Below, piece by piece: positions 1-4,688 of a DNA stretch of 7,935 nucleotides. The stretch's first letter is position 1; the number at the start of each line of letters is the position of its first letter. Where the stretch lies: NCBI GenBank assembly GCA_035760705.1, contig DASTSL010000006.1, positions 1 to 7,935 of the forward strand. Direction: 5' to 3'. A program made the translations under genes and the position numbers. The notes under the pieces are model-generated. The model searched no databases, was not told the origin of the DNA, and saw only the letters and a list, made by a program, of their open reading frames with translations. Origin of the DNA: Allomeiothermus sp035760705 (GTDB lineage Bacteria > Deinococcota > Deinococci > Deinococcales > Thermaceae).

Positions 1-6
1 AACGTT

Positions 7-14
7 ACCTCCCT
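7..14 (-). promoter_or_regulatory. Shine-Dalgarno of a gene beyond the left edge
   Basis: On the minus strand the stop codon of the ApbE gene is followed within 6 bases by AGGGAGGT, a near-perfect Shine-Dalgarno, and only 6 more bases remain before the window ends. A start codon just outside would be at ideal spacing. I infer that the ApbE gene is followed by a co-transcribed gene outside the window; its identity cannot be seen. Confidence 0.5.
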
Positions 15-20
15 GAGTCG

Positions 21-926
21 TTATGTGCACTGCTCGTCAAACAAGGGGTTGCTGAAAACCTTGCCTTGGCCGTCCACCACCAAGCACCCTACCCGGTATT
101 CCTCAGCCAAAGCCAGGCTCTCTTCCGGCTCGAGCACGCAAAAAGCCGTAGCTAACACGTCAGCGGTGGCGGCGTCGAGGGCTAAGGCGGTAGCTTGGGC
201 GATTCGGGTCACGGGTTGAAGGGTGCGGGGGTCGAAAAGGTGCAGCCCACGCTGGGTGTGCCCGCTGGTAGCGACCCCCTGATTACGGATGGCCAGCCGA
301 ACCAAAGGAGGAGCGTTATCGGCGGGGGAGAAAGGATGGGCGATGGCTACCCGCAGGCCGCCTGCCCCACAGTGCCGCAGGTCACCGCCGAGGTTTACCC
401 AAACCTCCTGCACCCCCGCAACCCGCAGGGCCTGCGAGCAGGCCAGGTCGGCGATGCGGCCTTTGGCCAGGGCGTTGAAGTTGAGTGGCAGTGAGGTAAG
501 TTTGCGGGCTTGCTCAGCCTCGAGTTCCCACAGAGGGGCCTGAAGGCCAGCGCGCAGGGCCTCGAGGTCTTCCGCGGAGGGGGTAGAGGTGTGCCGGTAG
601 AGGGCTTGTACCGCCTCGGCGGCAGGGTGGAAGGCTCCCCGGGTGCGCTTCTGCCAGATTTCGGCCTCCCGCAGCAGCCAGGCCAGCTCAGGGGAGACCC
701 GGGCAGCACCGGCGCTTTGCCAGCGATTGAGTTCGCTACCCGGCATAAAACGGCTGAAAAGGCCCTCGAGCCGGTCAATCTCCAGCAGGATCTGCGTCTC
801 GGCCTGGCGAGCTGCGCGTTTGTGCTGAGCCAGAATGTGCAGCTCGAGGCTCGTTCCCAGCACGCCCTCGTAGCGGGCAGTGTAGGGTTGGGGTTTAGAG
901 TGCTTAAGGATCGCCGTAAGATTCAT
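21..926 (-). CDS. apbE: ApbE-family FAD:protein FMN transferase
   Basis: Predicted flavin transferase that cleaves FAD and attaches FMN covalently to a Thr/Ser of a target flavoprotein, with Mg2+ as cofactor. The 301-residue product shows the family motifs in order: GTSLEL (24-29), LFSRF and SELNRW (57-69), AFHP (98-101, usually AFDP), NALAKGRIAD (151-160), VNLGGDLR (177-184), VATSG (218-222), HLFDPRT (229-235) and ADVLATA (255-261). In the last motif D256 and T260 correspond to the usual metal ligands. Length is slightly short for the family. There is no signal peptide or lipobox, unlike exported ApbE lipoproteins, so it may act in the cytoplasm or be a clipped form. ATG at 926 is chosen over TTG at 953 because GAGG lies 9 bases upstream of the ATG. 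No flavoprotein target is in the window; a downstream partner is suggested only by the ribosome binding site after the stop. The family call is firm; the substrate is unknown. Confidence 0.88.
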   Translation of the reverse strand: MNLTAILKHSKPQPYTARYEGVLGTSLELHILAQHKRAARQAETQILLEIDRLEGLFSRFMPGSELNRWQSAGAARVSPELAWLLREAEIWQKRTRGAFHPAAEAVQALYRHTSTPSAEDLEALRAGLQAPLWELEAEQARKLTSLPLNFNALAKGRIADLACSQALRVAGVQEVWVNLGGDLRHCGAGGLRVAIAHPFSPADNAPPLVRLAIRNQGVATSGHTQRGLHLFDPRTLQPVTRIAQATALALDAATADVLATAFCVLEPEESLALAEEYRVGCLVVDGQGKVFSNPLFDEQCT

Positions 927-953
927 GCTCTTGGCCCTCGGACCTGATAACAA

Positions 954-967
954 CCTAGCGGCCTAGG
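954..967. repeat. Short inverted repeat in the divergent promoter region
   Basis: CCTAG-CGGC-CTAGG forms a 5-bp inverted repeat with a 4-base spacer. It lies in the 156-base gap (927-1082) between the leftward ApbE gene and the rightward EAL-like gene. Its place between divergent genes would suit an operator, but arms this short arise often by chance. I found no convincing -35/-10 pair for either gene in this gap. Confidence 0.2.
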
Positions 968-1082
968 ATGACCGCTCGGTAAAAGCAATATGTAGTTCTT
1001 GTGAAGGCCCCGCTTCTGCGTAGTGCAAATGCCGCGACCTCGAGGGCTTAGCGGGGCTAATCTGAGGCTAGATGGGGGTGGC

Positions 1083-1508
1083 ATGAAGCAGGGTGGGCGC
1101 GTTGGCTTGCCGATTTTCAACCCTCTGGAAGCCATCGGTAGCCTGCACCGACTTAGAAGGCCGCTATACCTACGCCAACCGGCCTACTTGGCCTATACCG
1201 GGCTGGAGGCGCCACCGGTGGGGTCTTCGGCGCTGGAGCATGTAACGGTAGAAGACCTTTCCCAGGTTATGACCAGCCTGGGCTCCATCCCCCATGCCCA
1301 TTCCCCCGAGGCCCGTCTACTGCGGGGGTTGGGGGAGGCTTTGGGTTTGGATATAATCGTGCAGAGCATGGAAAGCGAAGCGCAGATGGGGTTCCTCCTG
1401 GCCAAGGGATTTGGATTTACCCTGGGCCAGGGCCGTCTGTTGGGCAGATCGGCGGCTGCCTTGGATGCCGAGATTTTTCTGGGAAGGGGGAAGAGCAATT
1501 GCGGCTAA
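1083..1508 (+). CDS. Degenerate, internally deleted EAL-domain protein
   Basis: A 141-residue protein whose two ends resemble the two ends of an EAL (c-di-GMP phosphodiesterase) domain. Near the N-terminus, residues 26-43 resemble the first strands up to the signature: the QPI...GYEAL pattern appears as RRPLYL and then YTGLEAP, with E42 kept and Leu replaced by Pro. Residues 79-121 match the domain's end: GEALGLDIIVQSMES for the usual ALGL-VVAEGVET, then a QGRLLGR motif for QGYLFGR. About 110 residues of the barrel between them are missing, including the usual DDFG metal site and the conserved Lys. The general-base Glu of AEGVE is Gln here. It should therefore not hydrolyse c-di-GMP and is probably a remnant or at most a binding or scaffold protein. 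The start is uncertain: ATG at 1083 has a G-rich leader, and GTG at 1023 is in frame upstream. Its end overlaps the membrane-cyclase start by 10 bases, implying translational coupling. The EAL assignment rests on motif reading by eye. Confidence 0.5.
   Translation: MKQGGRVGLPIFNPLEAIGSLHRLRRPLYLRQPAYLAYTGLEAPPVGSSALEHVTVEDLSQVMTSLGSIPHAHSPEARLLRGLGEALGLDIIVQSMESEAQMGFLLAKGFGFTLGQGRLLGRSAAALDAEIFLGRGKSNCG
1329..1357 (+). promoter_or_regulatory. Possible internal promoter ahead of the cyclase gene
   Basis: TTGGGG (1329-1334) and a consensus TATAAT (1352-1357) are separated by 17 bases. Transcription would begin near 1364, about 135 bases before the TTG start at 1499. It could drive the cyclase gene separately from the EAL-like gene. 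The site lies within coding sequence and the -35 matches only its TTG part, so a chance occurrence is quite possible. Confidence 0.28.
1485..1498 (+). promoter_or_regulatory. Ribosome binding site for the TTG start at 1499
   Basis: A purine-rich stretch, GGAAGGGGGAAGAG, ends just before TTG 1499 and places AAGGGGG about 8 bases from the start. It supports TTG 1499 as the true start of the membrane cyclase, within the last codons of the EAL-like gene. Confidence 0.5.
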
Positions 1509-1744
1509 GGAATCTGCCTTACCCGGTGATCGCTGCAGGGGCTTTCGCTCTGGGCGTTTTGGGGGAGTCTTTGGGTCAGATCTCCGCCTACACCCTTCCT
1601 TGGTTCATGATCTTTACCGCCACCATCGCCAGCGTATACGGCTTGTATTGGGGGCTTTTGGCGGCGGGGCTATCTGCACTACTGCTATACCCGCTGCCGG
1701 GCTCTAGCTGGATGGGGCATTTCTGCTTCTGTCCGCCGGGCTAG
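1499..1744 (+). CDS. Membrane-anchor N-terminus of the GAF-GGDEF cyclase (frameshifted)
   Basis: This 81-codon open frame is strongly hydrophobic. It has predicted membrane helices at about residues 8-27, 33-48 and 49-64, in a pattern (IASVYGLYWGLLAAGLSALL) reminiscent of the compact four-helix DUF4118/KdpD-like sensor anchor. The frame ends at TAG 1742-1744 after an implausible tail rich in Cys and Pro. From 1708 the next frame back (frame 1) reads a fourth hydrophobic helix (AFLLLSAGLAHA) followed by a charged helix and the GAF domains. One extra base in the G4 run at 1714-1717 would join the two frames exactly, giving a 751-residue protein. I therefore treat this as the 5' part of the downstream cyclase gene and not as an independent small protein. 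The start is TTG 1499, with a good upstream purine-rich site and a 10-base overlap with the EAL-like gene. Confidence 0.6.
   Translation: MRLRNLPYPVIAAGAFALGVLGESLGQISAYTLPWFMIFTATIASVYGLYWGLLAAGLSALLLYPLPGSSWMGHFCFCPPG
1711..1720 (+). other. Frameshift site in the cyclase gene
   Basis: The sequence GATGGGGCAT contains a four-G run. Upstream, coding potential lies in the frame of codon 1712-1714 (ATG); downstream it lies one base back (GGG 1714-1716, GCA 1717-1719). The frame switch must fall between the upstream stop in the second frame (TAG 1705-1707) and the first-frame stop (TAG 1742-1744). A fifth G would restore a continuous frame reading Met-Gly-Ala-Phe-Leu. The cause could be a sequencing or assembly error, a real mutation, phase variation, or -1 slippage of the Gly codon (GGG re-pairs with GGG). 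Confidence 0.65.
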
Positions 1745-1863
1745 CCCACGCTGTCGGAGACAGTCTGCGCAGGGCCCACCGCCGGGCTAGGGCCCTGGCC
1801 AGAGGCCATCGCCTTATCACGGAAGCGCTGCAAGCCCTCACTCAGATCGAGCGCCGCGAGGAG

Positions 1864-3753
1864 TTGCTGCAAAGCCTTCCTGCGCGTCTAGCCAGCCTGG
1901 GAGAAGGGGGGCATATAGGGGTATGGGTGCTGCAAGGGGAAAAATTTCACTGCCTCAGCTGCATTCCTCCTTTACCCCTTCAGGAAGTCCCGGCACAGGG
2001 GATAATGGGCCGCGCTTTGCAGGCGGAGCGGCCCCTGTATGTGCCTGATGTGCGCCAGGAACCTGACTACGTCGCCGCACCAGGCTTTTCCACCCGGGCC
2101 GAACTCGCCTTACCGCTCTTCGAGCGGGGTGAGGGGGTGGCAGTGCTGAACCTCGAGCGCAATAAACCCTTCTTGAACGAAGAGGTAGAGAGCCTCGCCC
2201 GCTTCGCCGAGACGGTGAGCCTGCAACTTGACCGCCTAGCCGACCTGGAAGCCCGCCACCTGCTTTCCGACTTAGCCATTGGCCTCCAGGAAACCCATAC
2301 CCTCAAAGAAGCCGCCGATATGGCCCTCTCGCTGCTTTTGCAGGGGCTTGGGTTGGAGGCCGGGGCGATTTGGGAGGCCCGTGGCGCTCGAATGGAGAGC
2401 CTAGCCCACCAAGGGGTGACCGAGCCGAAGCTACTGCACGTTTTGCAAGAGGGCTTGCCCTACGGCCAGGGCCTGGCTTGGGAGGTTTACCGGACGGGAA
2501 AACCCTATTTCACCCAGACCTACTCAGCCACCCCTCAGGGGGTACCGGAGCTGAAGGATATGGACTGGCGCACCTTCGTGGCCCATCCGGTGCCCACCTC
2601 GGGGTCCGGGCCTAGCCGATTTGTGTTGGTAGTGGGGGAACGGACCCCGAGGCCCTGGCGGAGGGCTGAACAAGAACTTTTGGTGCTGTTTTGCCGTACC
2701 CTCGGGGTGGGGTTTGAGCGCCTGGTGGAAATGGCCCGGCACGAGGGGCTAAACCGGCTTATGCAAGAACTCCTCGACAAACCCTCCGACATCTTGTATC
2801 AGAGGGTATTACGGGAGGCGGTTCGGCAGGTGCCTGGCAGCGAAGCGGGTAGTTTATTGGTGCTCGAGGAGGGGAGGTACCGCTTTAAGGCTGCGTTGGG
2901 GTACGACCTAGCCGGACTGAAAGCCGTGGCCACCAGCCCGGAAGCGGCCCTCCAGTGGTATGGGTTGGGAGAGGAACAAGCCCATAGAGGGGAACCCCGC
3001 CTCATAACCACCGAGAATCTGACCATCTTCGAGGTGAGCCATCAAACCGCCCCTCCTGAGGTCATGGACACCGCCGGGCGGGTGCGGGAGATCCAGGCCA
3101 ACCTCTGCTTGCCAATGGTGTATCGAGGAGAGGTGCTGGCCTATCTGAACCTGGACAACCTGCACGATCCCCGGGCTTTTGCAGAGGATAGCTTCCGGGC
3201 GGCTCGTTTCTTTGCTACCCCGCTGGCCACCCTGCTTCACGAAAGCTACACCCACCGCCTCCTCGAGGCCGCCGCCCTTACCGACTCCCTCACCCAGCTG
3301 CCCAACCGCCGGGCCTTTGACCGTACCCTCCCGGAGGAGCTAGAAAGGGCGGCCCGCTACGGATACCCCCTCTCCTTGGCGATACTGGACCTGAAAGGCT
3401 TCAAAGCCATCAACGACCGTCTAGGCCATGCTACCGGGGACCAGGCCCTGGTTCAGGTAGCGAAGGCCTTGGAGCAGGAGCGGCGCAGCGGAGACCACCT
3501 TTTCCGCTGGGGTGGGGATGAGTTCGCGGCCATCTTTCCCCATACCCCCAAAGCGGAGGCCCTCGTCGTTGCGTTTCGCTATGCTCAAGCCATCGAAAGC
3601 ATCCGCTTCGGAGAACTGGTTTTGGGGGTGAGCATCGGCCTTGCCGCCTACCCCGAAGACGGCAGCGTGCCTGACGCACTCCTCATCGCTGCGGACAGCC
3701 GGATGTACCGGGCTAAGGCTTCGGGGATCACCGTGAGCGCTTCTGTGGAGTAG
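1864..3753 (+). CDS. Multi-GAF GGDEF diguanylate cyclase (C-terminal part)
   Basis: Predicted diguanylate cyclase making c-di-GMP from two GTP. TTG 1864 is the first usable start in this frame (629 residues), but the frame is open and looks coding from 1708, so this is the body of the gene beginning at 1499. In reconstructed numbering (751 residues), three GAF-like sensor domains lie at about 125-250, 256-412 and 419-588; the first is the clearest, with ELALPLFERGEGVAVLNLE. The GGDEF domain spans about 594-745: DSLTQLPNRRAFD, LDLKGFKAINDRLGHATGD, then GGDEF at 3511-3525 (672-676). The metal-binding Asp and GGDEF are intact; the second Asp of the usual DxDxFK is Lys (DLKGFK). RSGD (3484-3495) sits five residues before GGDEF, the normal place for the RxxD product-inhibition site. 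I infer an active, feedback-inhibited enzyme if translated. The separated anchor implies that the protein is either cytoplasmic when started at 1864 or lost. The GAF ligand is unknown. Confidence 0.9.
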   Translation: MLQSLPARLASLGEGGHIGVWVLQGEKFHCLSCIPPLPLQEVPAQGIMGRALQAERPLYVPDVRQEPDYVAAPGFSTRAELALPLFERGEGVAVLNLERNKPFLNEEVESLARFAETVSLQLDRLADLEARHLLSDLAIGLQETHTLKEAADMALSLLLQGLGLEAGAIWEARGARMESLAHQGVTEPKLLHVLQEGLPYGQGLAWEVYRTGKPYFTQTYSATPQGVPELKDMDWRTFVAHPVPTSGSGPSRFVLVVGERTPRPWRRAEQELLVLFCRTLGVGFERLVEMARHEGLNRLMQELLDKPSDILYQRVLREAVRQVPGSEAGSLLVLEEGRYRFKAALGYDLAGLKAVATSPEAALQWYGLGEEQAHRGEPRLITTENLTIFEVSHQTAPPEVMDTAGRVREIQANLCLPMVYRGEVLAYLNLDNLHDPRAFAEDSFRAARFFATPLATLLHESYTHRLLEAAALTDSLTQLPNRRAFDRTLPEELERAARYGYPLSLAILDLKGFKAINDRLGHATGDQALVQVAKALEQERRSGDHLFRWGGDEFAAIFPHTPKAEALVVAFRYAQAIESIRFGELVLGVSIGLAAYPEDGSVPDALLIAADSRMYRAKASGITVSASVE

Positions 3754-3903
3754 TCAATACGCCGGATCGGGGTCGCCCAGGCTGGGAAAGTTGAAGTTGA
3801 TGAGCGGCCCAAACCCTGCTCAATCCATACAAGACCGCATAGCCACGTGGTAGGCAAGGACTTCCGCCCGGGTACGGCTTTGCTGTCCCCAAAGGGGGTC
3901 GCT
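3754..3903 (-). other. Non-coding gap with a possible gene-end remnant
   Basis: No intact gene is seen between the cyclase stop and the hairpins. On the minus strand one frame from about 3900 to 3754 reads like the end of a protein: TRAEVLAYHVAMRSCMD, a TGA at 3820-3822, then AGFGPLINFNFP, SLGDPDPAY and a second TGA touching the cyclase stop codon. TGG in place of the first TGA would join the parts. It could be the 3' remnant of a lost gene, but there is no start codon context and no family I recognise. Confidence 0.2.
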
Positions 3904-3936
3904 CGCTTGAACCGGGCAGTCTGCCCGGTTCAAGCG
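3904..3936. repeat. Perfect 15-bp inverted repeat between convergent genes
   Basis: CGCTTGAACCGGGCA and its exact reverse complement flank a 3-base loop (GTC). The repeat lies 24 bases beyond the cupin stop on the minus strand and 150 bases beyond the cyclase stop on the plus strand. As RNA it forms a long, very stable hairpin in either direction. Neither side has an adjacent T-run, so it is not a textbook intrinsic terminator alone. It may stop transcription from both converging genes together with the next hairpin, protect a 3' end, or be a dispersed repeat unit. Confidence 0.75.
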
Positions 3937-3937
3937 G

Positions 3938-3956
3938 AGGTCCCTTCGGACCTTTT
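3938..3956 (+). terminator. Candidate intrinsic terminator of the cyclase transcript
   Basis: AGGTCC-CTTC-GGACCT is a 6-bp stem with a 4-base loop, running into TTTT (3953-3956). Read on the plus strand it has the form of a small rho-independent terminator directly behind the 15-bp inverted repeat. The T-run is short and the stem modest, so efficiency is doubtful; the two hairpins may work in tandem. Confidence 0.45.
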
Positions 3957-3959
3957 GAC

Positions 3960-4562
3960 CTATGGGAATGTGGCTGGCGAAGAAAAGGGCTTGGTGGCGT
4001 CCACTAAAAACATCACCAGCGCGTGTAGGTCTGTGGAGCCGCAGCTAGAGACCTGCATCGGCGTATTGGCCTCATGACCGTTCGCCGGTTGTCCAGCTTG
4101 CACCCGGATCACCCCATGGGAAGTACGGATGCATTGTTCTCCGGTGAGCACGAAGAACGCTTCCGAGCCCGGATGGGTGTGCACGGCGGTAACGCTGCCG
4201 GTGGGGCCGGTGGCCTCGTTGATCCTGAGGAGATACTCCGAAGCAGCCACCCGGGGGAGTGGACCAACCTCGATAACCTCGCCACCCCCTGCGGCCTCAT
4301 CCTTAGGACCAAGCTTGAAGAGCCAGACCTTGCCCCCCGCCTCGACGGCCAGCCCCCAGGGGCCGGCGGCGGCCTGGGCCTCTGCGAGCGTGGAGAAGTT
4401 TTGAATTCGCCAGAAGAGCGGTCCATCCGGCAATTGGGACATTTTCCGCTCGGCCAGTGCCTTGATCACGAGGGGCTGCTGTTGTTGGCCCCCCGCCGTC
4501 GATGCAACCAGGAATACCCCGCAGATCAGAATGATAGACCCACCCCAAAATCCATACTTCAT
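3960..4562 (-). CDS. Secreted cupin-domain protein
   Basis: A 200-residue protein with an N-terminal signal peptide: a short start with one Lys, a hydrophobic core at about residues 7-22, and a likely cleavage near AGG before a Gln run at 26-29. The C-terminal half is a cupin beta-barrel. Motif 1 is HTHPGSEAFFVLTG (128-141), fitting HxHx3Ex6G with metal ligands H128, H130 and E134; motif 2 is GQPANGHEAN (157-166), with H163 as the third His. A metal-binding role outside the cytoplasm is inferred; substrate or ligand is unknown, since cupins include enzymes and binding proteins. Two cysteines (144, 174) near the barrel could form a disulfide. ATG 4562 is chosen over GTG 4571 because GGAGG lies 8 bases upstream of the ATG. 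The gene follows the LuxR-type regulator on the same strand with a 126-base gap, so it may be its target or share its transcript. Confidence 0.8.
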   Translation of the reverse strand: MKYGFWGGSIILICGVFLVASTAGGQQQQPLVIKALAERKMSQLPDGPLFWRIQNFSTLAEAQAAAGPWGLAVEAGGKVWLFKLGPKDEAAGGGEVIEVGPLPRVAASEYLLRINEATGPTGSVTAVHTHPGSEAFFVLTGEQCIRTSHGVIRVQAGQPANGHEANTPMQVSSCGSTDLHALVMFLVDATKPFSSPATFP

Positions 4563-4591
4563 CGAATCCACCTCCCAGGCGCAGTTTTGTT

Positions 4592-4610
4592 GCGCACTTT
4601 CATGGTGCGC
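4592..4610. promoter_or_regulatory. Inverted repeat upstream of the cupin gene
   Basis: GCGCAC and GTGCGC are separated by 7 bases (TTTCATG), 30 bases before the cupin ATG. This is an operator-like spaced dyad in the 126-base gap between the regulator's stop and the cupin start. In the mRNA, a further TGCGCC next to the Shine-Dalgarno could compete for the same pairing partner, so control of translation is also conceivable. No clear promoter hexamers accompany it. The functional role is inference. Confidence 0.3.
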
Positions 4611-4688
4611 CGAGGGCGAACTGTTGCCATCCGCGAATCTACTTAAGTACCCTGCAACGGATTTAGTCCCGCCTCGAGCTGCCCACGG

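Noticed and set aside
510..947. A 145-codon plus-strand frame opposite the ApbE gene
   Set aside because: It overlaps the conserved ApbE motifs on the other strand and has no ribosome binding site or recognisable fold.
923..1135. A 70-codon minus-strand frame in the divergent gap
   Set aside because: No ribosome binding site, no domain, and it overlaps both flanking genes.
1864..3753. Sensor histidine kinase, suggested by the membrane anchor and GAF domains
   Set aside because: The C-terminus carries a complete GGDEF domain and no HisKA or HATPase motifs.
3887..3898. CCCC-AAA-GGGG mini hairpin
   Set aside because: A 4-bp stem without a T-run is common by chance in GC-rich DNA.
4074..4646. 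A 190-codon plus-strand frame opposite the cupin gene
   Set aside because: It lies antisense to the cupin gene, which has a clear signal peptide, cupin motifs and ribosome binding site; the plus frame shows no recognisable domain and reflects high GC.
4648..4655. ACTTAAGT palindrome as part of a cupin promoter
   Set aside because: I could not pair it with a -35 element at suitable spacing on the minus strand.
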